DNA from: Natronobeatus ordinarius
Lineage (GTDB): Archaea > Halobacteriota > Halobacteria > Halobacteriales > Natrialbaceae
Assembly: GCF_024362485.1 (NCBI RefSeq)
Contig: NZ_CP101456.1
Span: forward strand, 1-64,000
Direction: 5' to 3'
DNA length: 64,000 nucleotides
Below are positions 26,438 to 35,098 of this stretch, one piece after another. The notes below the pieces were generated by a model. The model was not told the DNA's origin and did not search any database. It saw only the letters and a list, made by a program, of their open reading frames with translations. Each line of letters opens with the position of its first letter. Position 1 is the first letter of the stretch. The translations under genes and the position numbers were made by a program.

Positions 26438-26522
26438 CGGTGACGATGACTGGCTCGAGGGATCGCTCGTCGACCGATTGCGCTCGTGCGCACACTGCGG
26501 GTGGCACTCGAGGTGGCCCGCC

Positions 26523-27395
26523 GTGACGGCGAACCGGACGACGAGCGCAGCCGGGGGTTCGCTCGACCGGCTCGCCTACCTGCTGACGCTCTCGCGGCCG
26601 CGCTTCTGGCTCTACCTCGCCGGGCCGGTACTCGTCGGCGTCGCCTACGCCGCGACGACCACCGACGAGTTGTTCGCCCCCGCGGCGGTCGCCCTCTTCG
26701 CGTACTTCCTCCTGCCGGCGAACGTCTTCCTCTACGGGATCAACGACGTCTTCGACCGCGAGATCGACGCCGAGAACCCGAAGAAGGAGGGCCGAGAGGC
26801 GCGCTACGAGGGCCAGCGGTTCGTCCCCATCGTCGTCGCGGGCTGTGCCCTCCTCGGAGTCGCCCTCGTCGCCGTCGTCCCGCCCGCGGCGTGGCCGTGG
26901 CTCGCCATCTTTCTCGTCCTCGGGGCCGCCTACAGCGCGCCGCCAGCCAGGTTCAAGACCACGCCCCTGCTCGACTCGGTCTCGAACGGCCTCTACATCG
27001 CCCCCGGGGCGGCCGCCTACGCCGCCGTCGCCGGGAGCCAGCCGCCCGCCCTCGCGATCGTCGGTGGCTGGCTCTGGGCGATGGGGATGCACACGTTCTC
27101 GGCGATTCCCGACCTCGAGCCCGACCGGCGGGCGGGCATTCAGACTACGGCAACGGTGCTCGGCGAGTCCCGGACGTACGCCTACTGCGCCGGGACCTGG
27201 CTCGCCGCCGCCGTCGCGTTCGCCGCCCTCGATCTCCGACTGGGCGCGCTCATGCTCGTCTACCCCGCCCTCGTCGCGGCGATCGCGACCGCGAGCGTCG
27301 GCGTTTCCCGGGCGTACTGGTGGTTCCCCGCGATCAACACCGTCGTCGGCGCGGCGCTGACGATGGGTGGCCTCTGGGGGGTGGCCCATGGCTAA
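26523..27395 (+). CDS. lyeJ: Lycopene elongase/hydratase (UbiA prenyltransferase)
   Basis: A 290-residue membrane prenyltransferase with the Mg/prenyl-diphosphate motif NDVFDREID and the second acidic motif IPDLEPDRRAGIQT, in a chain of about eight hydrophobic segments. It adds C5 units to lycopene and hydrates it on the way to C50 bacterioruberin. The start is likely GTG 26523 (VTANRTTSAAGG), about 85 bases after crtD; the frame extends further up without similarity. It overlaps cruF by 8 bases, so the two are translated together. Confidence 0.93.
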   Translation: MTANRTTSAAGGSLDRLAYLLTLSRPRFWLYLAGPVLVGVAYAATTTDELFAPAAVALFAYFLLPANVFLYGINDVFDREIDAENPKKEGREARYEGQRFVPIVVAGCALLGVALVAVVPPAAWPWLAIFLVLGAAYSAPPARFKTTPLLDSVSNGLYIAPGAAAYAAVAGSQPPALAIVGGWLWAMGMHTFSAIPDLEPDRRAGIQTTATVLGESRTYAYCAGTWLAAAVAFAALDLRLGALMLVYPALVAAIATASVGVSRAYWWFPAINTVVGAALTMGGLWGVAHG

Positions 27396-28266
27396 CGACG
27401 CCGGCGCGAGCCACGCCGAACCGTCCTGGACGCGCACCGACGTCCAGCGACGGCTCGAGGGCGTGATCCGCGAGAACCGCTTCACCATCGCCGTGATCTT
27501 CCCGCTCGTGGGTGCGGTGACCCTCGTCGGGAGCGCGGAGGGGTTGTTGCCGGGGCCGCTCGAGTACAACCCCCTGCTGATCCTCTTCGGAACGCTGGTG
27601 ATGCGTTCGCCGCTGCTCGTCGGACTCCTCCCGCGGATCGGCTGGTGGGCGCTGGGCTGTCTCGGCGTCCTCACGGCCTACACCTACGCCATCGAACTCG
27701 TCGGGGTGCGCACCGACTGGCCCTACGGCGCCTTCGAGTACACGATCCAGCTGGGCCCGATGCTGATCGGCGAAGTGCCCCTCGCACTGCCGGTGTTTTT
27801 CATCCCGCTCGTGCTCAACGCCTACCTGCTCACCCTGCTGGTGCTCGGCGACTGGCGCGACAACGTCGTCGTCCGACTCTTCACGGCGATCGTCGCCGTC
27901 GTCGCGATCGACCTCGTGCTCGACCCCGCCGCCGTCGCCGTCGGCTTCTGGGCGTTCACCCCGCCCGGTCCGTACTACGGCGTGCCCGTCAGCAACTACC
28001 TCGGCTGGGTGCTCTCCGGGGCCGTCGCCGTTACCCTCGTCGACCTCGCGTTCGACCGGGCGGGACTGCTCGAGCGCGTGCGTTCGTGTGAGTTCATCCT
28101 CGACGACCTGGTGAGCTTCGTCCTGCTGTGGGGGACGATCAACCTCCTCTACGGCAACTGGGCCGCCGCCGCGGTCGCCGGCGCGTTCTGCGTCGGGCTG
28201 TTCCGGACCGACCGGTACGACCTCGAGCTGGTGCGGACCGCGCTGCCGTCTGCGAGCGGGCGATGA
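27388..28266 (+). CDS. cruF: Bisanhydrobacterioruberin hydratase (CruF)
   Basis: A 292-residue protein with about seven to eight membrane segments and the family landmarks YTYAIELVGVRTDWPYGAF, DLVLDPAAVAVGFWAF and YYGVPVSNYLGW. CruF-type hydratases complete bacterioruberin by adding hydroxyl groups. The start at ATG 27388 overlaps the lyeJ stop. The C-terminus is unremarkable. Confidence 0.93.
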   Translation: MANDAGASHAEPSWTRTDVQRRLEGVIRENRFTIAVIFPLVGAVTLVGSAEGLLPGPLEYNPLLILFGTLVMRSPLLVGLLPRIGWWALGCLGVLTAYTYAIELVGVRTDWPYGAFEYTIQLGPMLIGEVPLALPVFFIPLVLNAYLLTLLVLGDWRDNVVVRLFTAIVAVVAIDLVLDPAAVAVGFWAFTPPGPYYGVPVSNYLGWVLSGAVAVTLVDLAFDRAGLLERVRSCEFILDDLVSFVLLWGTINLLYGNWAAAAVAGAFCVGLFRTDRYDLELVRTALPSASGR

Positions 28267-28366
28267 CGCATCAGAACTGGTTTGGCCACCAACATCAGTA
28301 ACCCAGAACTCGCCGGGGAAGAAAGTCGAGTGGGAGCGAACGACGAAGGAGTACGAGTGGACCCGG

Positions 28367-28798
28367 CTACTGCTCCTCCCACAACGTCTCGATGCGTTCC
28401 TCGACGCGAGCGAGTACGAGACGACACACGTCACGATGGTCGTCCGGCCACTGTGCGTCCTCTGCATCGGTACGACTGGCGTCTGGCGGCGGATGGAAGT
28501 GATCTCGCGAATTGTGCTCGTTCGGATGCCGATCCCACCGACACTTCCACACGCCGTCCCGACACTCCTCCTGGTAGTGGAAGTTGAAGTCGTCGTTGCG
28601 GTACCAGCGAATCTCGAGGCGAGCGGATGCCTCAGTCGGATAGTAGTCACCGGAAAGCTCGACGCAGAGAGACAGGTTCCCTTCCGCAACGATCTCCGCC
28701 GACTCGAACGTGCGACGCCCGCGAAACCGAGAACGCATCCGCTCCAACACCGCCCGGTCTATTGGTGCGGGACTCGCACCGTCGTCGGCCGGCACCAT
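28367..28798 (-). CDS. TumE-like putative toxin
   Basis: A 143-residue protein with an N-terminal strand region (FESAEIVAEGNLSLCVEL) and the conserved block RLEIRWYRNDDFNFHYQEE, RWDRHPNEHNSRDHFHPPPD, DHRDVCRLVLARVEERIE. The two-gene layout with a winged-helix gene, and the RYD/HPH-like pattern, resemble DUF6516 (TumE) toxins; assignment is by pattern. The gene follows the regulator with only 2 bases between stop and start. A decayed relative lies at 19607. ATG 28798 chosen because of this spacing. Confidence 0.55.
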   Translation of the reverse strand: MVPADDGASPAPIDRAVLERMRSRFRGRRTFESAEIVAEGNLSLCVELSGDYYPTEASARLEIRWYRNDDFNFHYQEECRDGVWKCRWDRHPNEHNSRDHFHPPPDASRTDAEDAQWPDDHRDVCRLVLARVEERIETLWEEQ

Positions 28799-28800
28799 CG

Positions 28801-29319
28801 TCAGGTGTGTGACGGGGCCGTCTGCCCAACGGCCTTCCTCCGCGCACGCTCGTGTAAGCGACGCTCCTCGATGGCAGTCGCCCACTCACCGAGATCCACG
28901 TACACGTCGTCAACCCGCTCCGCATCGAACTCGAGGACGTTGACCGCAGCGGGCGACTCCACGCCGTATTCGTCGCGGTACTCCTCGAGTCGCTCGGTCA
29001 GCTCCGAGACGCGAGCTTGCAACTCCTCGACGGTGTTCTCCCGCGCCAACTCGTTCACCCGGCGCCACTCGAAGTAGTCGTCGTTGCGTTCGTATCTGAC
29101 AGGTCGCCCTTCGTGCCGAATAACGATCCCGAGGTCGGCGTAGAAGGATAGGTGTGTCCGCGCCGACTCCGTCGAGCAGTCCGCCCGCTCGGCAATGGTG
29201 GCTGCCGTCGTCGGTTCTCGGGCGTGTAGCACCGCGCCGTACACCCGTTGTTTCGTGTCCTCGCCTTCGAACGGTCTATCGAACGGGGGCGGGCCATCGG
29301 GGCGGGTGTCGTCCGTCAT
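28801..29319 (-). CDS. Winged-helix regulator paired with the TumE-like gene
   Basis: A 172-residue protein: winged helix at residues 18-85 (EDTKQRVYGAVLHAREPTTAA, AERADCSTESARTHLSFYADLGIVIRH, GRPVRYERN), then a coiled coil (VEELQARVSELTERLEEYRD) and an acidic C-terminal segment containing VNVLEFDAERVDDVYVDLGEW. This is a common haloarchaeal regulator type next to small toxin-like genes and is probably the antitoxin/repressor. A TATA-like CTATAAG lies about 38 bases upstream on its strand. Confidence 0.75.
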   Translation of the reverse strand: MTDDTRPDGPPPFDRPFEGEDTKQRVYGAVLHAREPTTAATIAERADCSTESARTHLSFYADLGIVIRHEGRPVRYERNDDYFEWRRVNELARENTVEELQARVSELTERLEEYRDEYGVESPAAVNVLEFDAERVDDVYVDLGEWATAIEERRLHERARRKAVGQTAPSHT

Positions 29320-29503
29320 ACTTCTATCAACGGGTCAATCCCACATATTTCTTCTTATAGCCAAAATATATTGTTCGAGGCCAAGCAGTCGATCTAACTT
29401 TCCTTCTCGACGACTCCTGAAGAATCGAGATGCACGACGCCACCGTGCTGACTGCACGCGCTGTATGGTGGACGGACCGAAAACAGTATCCAAGGAACGC
29501 AGC

Positions 29504-29788
29504 CTACCGCCGCGCCTCGAGTTCGGCCTGCAACTCCTCGAGCTCCATCCCTTTCATCGAGAGCAACACGAGCAGGTGGTAGACGATGTCGGCGGCCTCG
29601 TGGGCCAGCTCCTCGCGGTCGTCGTCTTTCGCCGCTAACACCAGTTCGGTCGTCTCCTCGCCGAGTTTCTCGAGCACCGCGTTCTCGCCTTTCTCGTGGG
29701 TAAAGAGCGAGGCGGTGTACGAGCCCTCGGGCAGCGTCTCCTTGCGGTCCTCGATGACCGCGAACAGCTCCTCGAGCGTGTCGTCCAT
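29504..29788 (-). CDS. hisE: Phosphoribosyl-ATP pyrophosphatase
   Basis: A 94-residue all-alpha NTP pyrophosphatase, second step of histidine synthesis. It has LEELFAVIEDRKETLPEGSY, TASLFTHEKGENAVLEKLGEE and TELVLAAKDDDREELAHEAADIVYHLLVLL, with the Mg-binding Glu/Asp residues (EE..E, EAAD). It follows the DUF151 gene with no gap, and the pair is probably one transcript. Confidence 0.95.
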   Translation of the reverse strand: MDDTLEELFAVIEDRKETLPEGSYTASLFTHEKGENAVLEKLGEETTELVLAAKDDDREELAHEAADIVYHLLVLLSMKGMELEELQAELEARR

Positions 29789-30256
29789 CTATAGTTCACC
29801 GGGTACGTCACGGAGGTCTTCTAACTGCTCGAACTTCTCGCTGTCGTCACGCCCGTTCGCGAAGACCTCGTCGGTGAGCTCGATGGGGACGTTCGTTCGG
29901 GCGGCGAGCGCGAGCGAGTCGCTCGGTCTGGCGTCGATGACGACCGAGTCGCGGGGCGTCTCGAGGTGGAGGTCGGCGATGTACGTCCCGCCCATGCCGT
30001 CCTCACGTTCCTGGATCTCGCTGACGACGACGCGGTCGATCCGGCCGCCGAGTTCCTCCATCACGTCGAGTAAGAGGTCGTGGGTCAGCGGCCGGCCGAT
30101 GTCCTCGGCCTCGAGTCCACGCGCGATGCTGGTCGCCTCCTCGAAGCCGATGAAGATCGGCACGACGTCGTCTTCGCCCTCGACTGCGAGCACGAGAACG
30201 GGAACCGGACCCTGGGGCGTGCCGGCGACTCGCACCGCGTCGATGGATGCCTTCAT
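29789..30256 (-). CDS. DUF151 bifunctional nuclease-family protein
   Basis: A 155-residue protein of the bifunctional nuclease (BFN/DUF151) family: VPIFIGFEEATSIARGLE, RPLTHDLLLDVMEELGG and VIDARPSDSLALAARTNVPI are the signature. Members cleave nucleic acids in plants and are of unsettled function in archaea. Immediately upstream of hisE on the same strand, an arrangement I would expect to be co-transcribed. Confidence 0.9.
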   Translation of the reverse strand: MKASIDAVRVAGTPQGPVPVLVLAVEGEDDVVPIFIGFEEATSIARGLEAEDIGRPLTHDLLLDVMEELGGRIDRVVVSEIQEREDGMGGTYIADLHLETPRDSVVIDARPSDSLALAARTNVPIELTDEVFANGRDDSEKFEQLEDLRDVPGEL

Positions 30257-30346
30257 AGGGCACCGAACGGGGGCGAGCGGGAAAAACCTGTACGCCGCGC
30301 AGGCAGTCTCACGCCAGCACCGCGACAGCCGCCTGTCGGCGGACGA

Positions 30347-30982
30347 CTACTCGTCCGCCACCTCGTGTGACTCGAGCGTCAGCGTCTCGACGTCGAGCGT
30401 GTAGTACCCCTCCCAGACCGGGGCGAGGCTCACGACGCGCGTCCCTGCAAGTTCGGCCTCGCGGTGGCGGTGGTGGTGACCGACGAGACAGAGAGCCGGC
30501 GAGAGGGTCTCGAGCAACGCGTTCACGTGCTCACAGCCGGGATCGTAGCCGTAGGAGAGCAGCCCGCGCGGGGCCTCGTGGGTGAGAACGACGTCCACGT
30601 CGCGCAGGTCGGCGGCGCGCTCGACGTCCTCGCGGGTGAAGTGGCGGCGTCGACCGCCCTCGAGGTCGCGCCGTGGCCGGTCGAACTGCGTCGGGGCGTA
30701 GTTCCCCGAGAGGCCAGCGACGCACAGTCCGTCCACCGTGGCCGCCGTACTTGCGAGCAGGTGGGCGTTGCGAGTCGCCGGCGGTCCTCGCCCCGCCCGG
30801 AGCGCGTCGATCACGTCGAGCTCCTCGTTGTTGCCGGCGACGAACCAGGTCGGTGCGGGCAGGTCGTAGTACTCGAGGTCGCCGACCTGGAGGACGGCGT
30901 CGGGGTCGACGGCCTCGTAGAGGTTCAACAGCGTTTCCCGATTCGCCGGCTCCGAGGCGTGGACGTCGCCGAGGACGAGCAT
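30347..30982 (-). CDS. Calcineurin-like metallophosphoesterase
   Basis: A 211-residue phosphodiesterase with the five family motifs: LVLGDVHA (Asp-x-His), LQVGDLEYY (Gly-Asp), VAGNNEE (Gly-Asn-Asn, usually GNHD/GNND), LTHEAPRG and LVGHHHRHR (Gly-His-x-His). Two-metal active site intact. Substrate unknown; small archaeal members act on cyclic nucleotides or phosphodiesters. The frame is open to 31327, but the ATG at 30982 directly precedes motif I. Confidence 0.85.
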   Translation of the reverse strand: MLVLGDVHASEPANRETLLNLYEAVDPDAVLQVGDLEYYDLPAPTWFVAGNNEELDVIDALRAGRGPPATRNAHLLASTAATVDGLCVAGLSGNYAPTQFDRPRRDLEGGRRRHFTREDVERAADLRDVDVVLTHEAPRGLLSYGYDPGCEHVNALLETLSPALCLVGHHHRHREAELAGTRVVSLAPVWEGYYTLDVETLTLESHEVADE

Positions 30983-31130
30983 CGGTCGACGTTCGATGGC
31001 GAGCGGGATAACCCCCCGCCACGGAGTCGACGGACCCGGTCCCGCCCGTCTGCCGTCGGCCCGGCCGGGTCGCGAGGACGCGAGCGGACCGCATGAAACA
31101 ACGAAGGTACTGGGCGTCGACCGGGCACCT

Positions 31131-31760
31131 ATGTTCGACGATCGAACCGACGCCGGCGAACGGCTCGCAGCCGACCTCTCCCGTCGAGGCGTCGACGCGG
31201 ACGTGGTCCTCGGGATTCCGCGTGGCGCACTCCCAGTCGCTCGCCCGGTGGCGGACGAACTCGAGGCGGAACTCGACGTCGTGGTGGCGTCGAAGATCGG
31301 CGCCCCGACCAACCCCGAACTCGCCATCGGCGCGGTCGCGAGCGACGGGAGCGTCTGGCGAAACGAGGGCCTCGTCGCCCGACTCGGCGTCTCAGAAGGG
31401 TACGTCGAGCAGGAACGCGAGCGCGAGGCGACCTACGCCCGCGAGAAGGCCGATCGCTACCGCGACGACGGGATCGTCCCCGACCTCGAGGGCAAACGGG
31501 TCGTCGTCGTCGACGATGGCGTCGCGACCGGCGCGACTGCGCGGGCGTGTCTCCGACAGGTCACCGAGGCCGGCGCCGACCACGTCGTCCTCGCGGTCCC
31601 CGTCGGCTCACCCGACTCACTCGAGGAGATCGCAAGCGAGGTCGACGAGGTCGTCGCCCTCGAGCGACCCCCTCACTTCGGTGCCGTCGGACAGTTCTAC
31701 CGGCAGTTCGGCCAGGTCTCCGACGAGGAGGCGATCACGTACCTCGACGACCGGCCCTAG
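31131..31760 (+). CDS. Phosphoribosyltransferase
   Basis: A 209-residue type I PRTase with the PRPP loop VVVVDDGVATGATARA and an N-terminal PRGALPVARPVADEL hood region. This branch (IGAPTNPELAIGAV, YVEQEREREATYAREK) is the haloarchaeal/bacterial orphan PRTase family that occurs alone or fused to hydrolases; its base substrate is not established. The 3' end overlaps the convergent amine oxidase gene by 4 bases. ATG 31131 chosen. Confidence 0.88.
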   Translation: MFDDRTDAGERLAADLSRRGVDADVVLGIPRGALPVARPVADELEAELDVVVASKIGAPTNPELAIGAVASDGSVWRNEGLVARLGVSEGYVEQEREREATYAREKADRYRDDGIVPDLEGKRVVVVDDGVATGATARACLRQVTEAGADHVVLAVPVGSPDSLEEIASEVDEVVALERPPHFGAVGQFYRQFGQVSDEEAITYLDDRP

Positions 31761-32887
31761 AACCGCTCGAGCGAGAACATCCCGATCTCGTGGTCGGTCT
31801 CGCCCTCGAGCGCGAGGTCCGCGAGAACCTCGCCGACGACGCTCGCGAACTTGAAGCCGTGGCCCGAAAAGCCCGCGCCGACGGCGACCTGCGGGTGGTC
31901 TGGTAGCGTGTCGAGCACGAAGTGCTCGTCGGGCGTGTTGGTGAAGATGCAGGTCTCGAGGCGCATCGTCGGCCCGTTGGCGTCGGGGAAATACCGCTCG
32001 AGGAACGACCGGAGGACGCGCTCGTCTTCGGGTTTGGGCTCGCGTTCGAACGCGTCGGGGTCGATCGTCTCCTCGCGGTGGTGGTACTTGCCGAGTTTGA
32101 CCCCCGGGACGCCGTGGGTGGGGAAGCCGTAGAAGTAGCCCTCGGGCCCCTCGAAGAGCCACACCGGGAACGACTCGGGCGTGAACCGTTCCGGAGCCGA
32201 CGGCTGGAACCAGCCCACCACCTGCCGCTCGGGGACGAGCACGTCCGCGAGCTCGTCGACGAAGCGGGCGGCCCACGGCCCAGCGGTGATCACCAGCCGG
32301 TCGGCCTCGTAGGCGTCCTCGACCGTCTCGACGCGGACGCCGTCGTCGGGCGTCGGCCGCCAGCCGACGACGCGCTCGCGGGCACGGATCGTCGCCCCCG
32401 CGCGGTGGGCGCGCTCGGCGTGGGCGACGGTGCACTCCTCGGGGTCGAGAGAGCCACCGTCGGGCTGGTAGAGCGCGACGTACTCCTCCGGGACGTCGTA
32501 GGCGGGGTAGCGCTCAAGGAGTTCGTCACTCGAGAGGCGTTCGTACTCGAGGCCGTGTTCCTCACACGAGCGCGTCGAGCCCTCGATCAGCGAACAGTCC
32601 GGCGGCCCGACCTCGAGCGAGCCCGTGCGATGGAGCAGGGTCCGGTCGTGGTCGGCCTCGAGGTCGTCCCAGAGCTCGTAGGCGCGCTCGAGCAGCGGGA
32701 CGTAGGCAGGGTCCTCGAAGTAGGCCTTCCTGATGATCCGGGAGTTCCCGTGAGAAGAGCCGTAGTCGTGCGGGACGTCGTAGCGCTCGAGGCCGAGCAC
32801 GTCGACGCCGCGGTCGGCGAGGTGGGCGACGGTCGCCGCCCCCATCCCGCCGACGCCGATCACGATCACGTCGTATCGGGTGGTCAT
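31757..32887 (-). CDS. FAD-dependent amine oxidoreductase (N-methyltryptophan/sarcosine oxidase family)
   Basis: A 376-residue DAO-family flavoprotein: VIVIGVGGMGAATVAHLADRG (FAD motif), DYGSSHGNSRIIRKAYFEDP (the monomeric sarcosine oxidase signature), and a C-terminal AVGAGFSGHGFKFA flavin-binding motif. MSOX/SolA enzymes carry a covalent flavin via a Cys near the C-terminal part; CIFTNTPDEHF contains the candidate Cys. It probably oxidises a secondary amino acid such as sarcosine or N-methyltryptophan. Confidence 0.88.
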   Translation of the reverse strand: MTTRYDVIVIGVGGMGAATVAHLADRGVDVLGLERYDVPHDYGSSHGNSRIIRKAYFEDPAYVPLLERAYELWDDLEADHDRTLLHRTGSLEVGPPDCSLIEGSTRSCEEHGLEYERLSSDELLERYPAYDVPEEYVALYQPDGGSLDPEECTVAHAERAHRAGATIRARERVVGWRPTPDDGVRVETVEDAYEADRLVITAGPWAARFVDELADVLVPERQVVGWFQPSAPERFTPESFPVWLFEGPEGYFYGFPTHGVPGVKLGKYHHREETIDPDAFEREPKPEDERVLRSFLERYFPDANGPTMRLETCIFTNTPDEHFVLDTLPDHPQVAVGAGFSGHGFKFASVVGEVLADLALEGETDHEIGMFSLERF

Positions 32888-32921
32888 GTGCCAGCGGTAA
32901 GTGGGCCAGCGAAAAAACCCT

Positions 32922-33329
32922 TCACTTCGGTGACCAGCCGTCGGCCCGCTCGCGCAGTCGCCGTTGCTGGGCCCGTTCGGTCACGTGATCGAGCCCGTCG
33001 GCGAGGTCGTCGCGAACTCCCGCCTCGAACGTCGTCACGTTCTCGAGAAAGCCGTCCTCGAACTCGGTCACCAGCTCGTACGTCCAGCGGTCGTCGACCG
33101 CGCCAGCGGGCAGGTGCTCATTGCGGAGCTGGTCGGCCCACGTTTCGTGACCCGTCTCCCGGAGGTGTTCCTCGGCGTCGCTCATGCGGTCCATCGCGTG
33201 CCCGAGGTTGTGGTGGAACGTGAGGAGATTCCCGTAGGCGCGGTAGACGTACTCGATGGCGACCTGGCACTCGTGGAGGGCCGTCCGTTCCGCGTCGCTC
33301 AGCTCGAGGTCGTCAGGGTTGGAAGTCAT
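32922..33329 (-). CDS. Conserved haloarchaeal hypothetical protein
   Basis: A 135-residue, mostly helical soluble protein (ALHECQVAIEYVYRAYGNLLTFHHNLGHAMDRM, HETWADQLRNEHLPAGAV). It has several His residues in the first long helix (FHHNLGHAMD) that could bind metal, as in four-helix bundles, but no family motif is recognised. It lies 35 bases upstream of the amine oxidase on the same strand and may be co-transcribed. Confidence 0.7.
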   Translation of the reverse strand: MTSNPDDLELSDAERTALHECQVAIEYVYRAYGNLLTFHHNLGHAMDRMSDAEEHLRETGHETWADQLRNEHLPAGAVDDRWTYELVTEFEDGFLENVTTFEAGVRDDLADGLDHVTERAQQRRLRERADGWSPK

Positions 33330-33443
33330 GGGCTGACGACCACGGACCGAGTGAAAGCGCTTTTCGGCCCGGCAAGGGGTTCCGGATCGCTCACTGCGCC
33401 GAAACGCCTATCGGCTCGCAAACAGGTAGCATCGAGTGAACGA

Positions 33444-34802
33444 ATGGCGATTCTCGACGACCTCTCGGGGTACGACTTCGAGGACCTGATGGAAGACGTG
33501 TTCCGCAAGCTCGGCTACGAAAACGTCCGTCAGTCGACGCGCTCGGCCGACAAGGGCCGGGACATACTGATGGAGGAGGTCGTCGACGGCCGCCGTCGTG
33601 CGGTCGTCGTCGAGTGCAAGCACACCGACACCGTGAGCCGCCCCGTGGTCCAGAAACTCCACTCCGCAGTGGCGACCTACGACTACGACGGGCCGAAACG
33701 CGGGCTGGTCGTCACGACGGGCCGGTTCACCGACCCCGCCCGGGAGTACGCCCGCAAACTCGGCGGCCGAACCGACGGCGGAGTCGAGCTGCTCGACGGC
33801 CGCGATCTGCGAGAGATCGCCGACCGGATCGGCCTCGACCTCTACAACGGCCGGATAGAGATCCTCTGTGAGGAAGCGCTCGCTCCCACGCACCCGACCG
33901 CCGGCCGTGACGCCCCCGTCTTCGAGGCCGTCCGCGACGTCGAGAACCTCCCGCTTGAGGCGCTGCCGACCCCCGAGACGGCGGTCACGCTCGAGCCGAC
34001 CGTCACGATTCGGGCGCAGACGAGCGCCACCTTCGAGACGAGCGTCGGGGTGATCCACCGGCTCGACGAGACGGACGCCCTCGTCCTCCGCGCGGATCGT
34101 GACGGCCCGCAGGTCGCGACCGGTGACGTCCGCGAGCTCGTCGCCAACCGGAACGCTCCCCGGATCGACCTCGAGACGGCACCCCTCGAGCGACGGTTCG
34201 ACGAGGTAACGCGCGAGCGTTTCGGCGCGACCGAAACCGAGTACAAAGCGTGGGCAGTCGACCGACTCCGCCAACAGCACACGACGACGGTCCACTACAC
34301 GGGTGGGAACAACGTCGACTACGAGAAGACCTGCGAACCCACCCGATCGGACGTCTCGATCAAGTCGATCGACCCCGTCTACCTCCCCCACGTCGACTCG
34401 CGAGTTACCCTCGGTGAGTACGACTACCGCTACGCCTACTACGCCGCCGGCCCCTCCCGAACCACGACGGCAGACGGGTTCCACCGCTGCGTCCACTGCG
34501 GCGAGGACGACGCCGCCACCTACACCTACTGCGCCAACTGCGGCAGCATCAACTGCCCCACCCACACGAAGACGGAGCGACTCGAGGGCGAACCCGTCTG
34601 CACCGGCTGTGCCGTCACCGATCGCTTCGCGCTGAAGACGAAGTACTTCTACGACGAGGAAAACCGTGAGGCGTTTCGCGAGGAGTATTCGGAGATGGCG
34701 ATCCACGAGCAGGCGATGGAGAACCCCGCACTCGCCGCCGGCGCCGTCCTCGCGCTCGTCGTCGCCCTGGTCGTCGTCTCGAGCGCGCTGGGGATCGTCT
34801 GA
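33444..34802 (+). CDS. Membrane-anchored Mrr-like nuclease with zinc ribbons
   Basis: This 452-residue protein starts with an Mrr/HJR-type restriction endonuclease domain (residues 1-135): FEDLMEDVFRKLGYENVRQS, KGRDILM (Asp40), VVVECKHT (Glu57, Lys59) and VQKLHSAVAT. All D-ExK catalytic residues are present. A central region of unknown fold follows. Then come Cys-x2-Cys and Cys-rich zinc-binding segments (HCVHCGED, YCANCGSINCPTH, CTGC; about 365-405) and a C-terminal membrane helix (about 428-450, LAAGAVLALVVALVVVSSALG). Tethering such a nuclease to the membrane suggests surveillance of incoming or modified DNA. ATG 33444 chosen; the frame extends upstream over another gene. Confidence 0.8.
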   Translation: MAILDDLSGYDFEDLMEDVFRKLGYENVRQSTRSADKGRDILMEEVVDGRRRAVVVECKHTDTVSRPVVQKLHSAVATYDYDGPKRGLVVTTGRFTDPAREYARKLGGRTDGGVELLDGRDLREIADRIGLDLYNGRIEILCEEALAPTHPTAGRDAPVFEAVRDVENLPLEALPTPETAVTLEPTVTIRAQTSATFETSVGVIHRLDETDALVLRADRDGPQVATGDVRELVANRNAPRIDLETAPLERRFDEVTRERFGATETEYKAWAVDRLRQQHTTTVHYTGGNNVDYEKTCEPTRSDVSIKSIDPVYLPHVDSRVTLGEYDYRYAYYAAGPSRTTTADGFHRCVHCGEDDAATYTYCANCGSINCPTHTKTERLEGEPVCTGCAVTDRFALKTKYFYDEENREAFREEYSEMAIHEQAMENPALAAGAVLALVVALVVVSSALGIV

Positions 34803-35098
34803 CCGCACCAGTTCCTTCCCCGCCATCGTCGTTTCGACGGACTGACCGATCCACGGGTCGCGGCGGCGCACCCGAGGCGCGCCGGAGCGACAGCGACGGC
34901 GCGGCTCACTTCCTGCGCCGCCGGGGAGGCGTGGGGAGCCATCCCCGAGCGCGGGCCGAGCGACGCGAGGCCCGCTCGAGGACGGGCGGGCCATTCGTGT
35001 TTCGTGTGCGTTTCTCGAGTGGCTTCCTCGCCGCTCACGGGTGTGCCCAGCACCGCACTCACGGGTGCGCCCAGCACGGCACAGTCCCGCACGGAACG
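34803..35098 (+). other. Intergenic stretch with a 24-bp tandem repeat
   Basis: No gene seen. A 24-bp unit (CTCACGGGTGYGCCCAGCAC...) is repeated twice in tandem at 35034-35081, just beyond the stop of the HemG-like gene. Confidence 0.4.

Noticed and set aside
26388-28689. Two long minus-strand frames over lyeJ and cruF
   Set aside because: Arg/Gly-rich shadows of well-recognised carotenoid genes.
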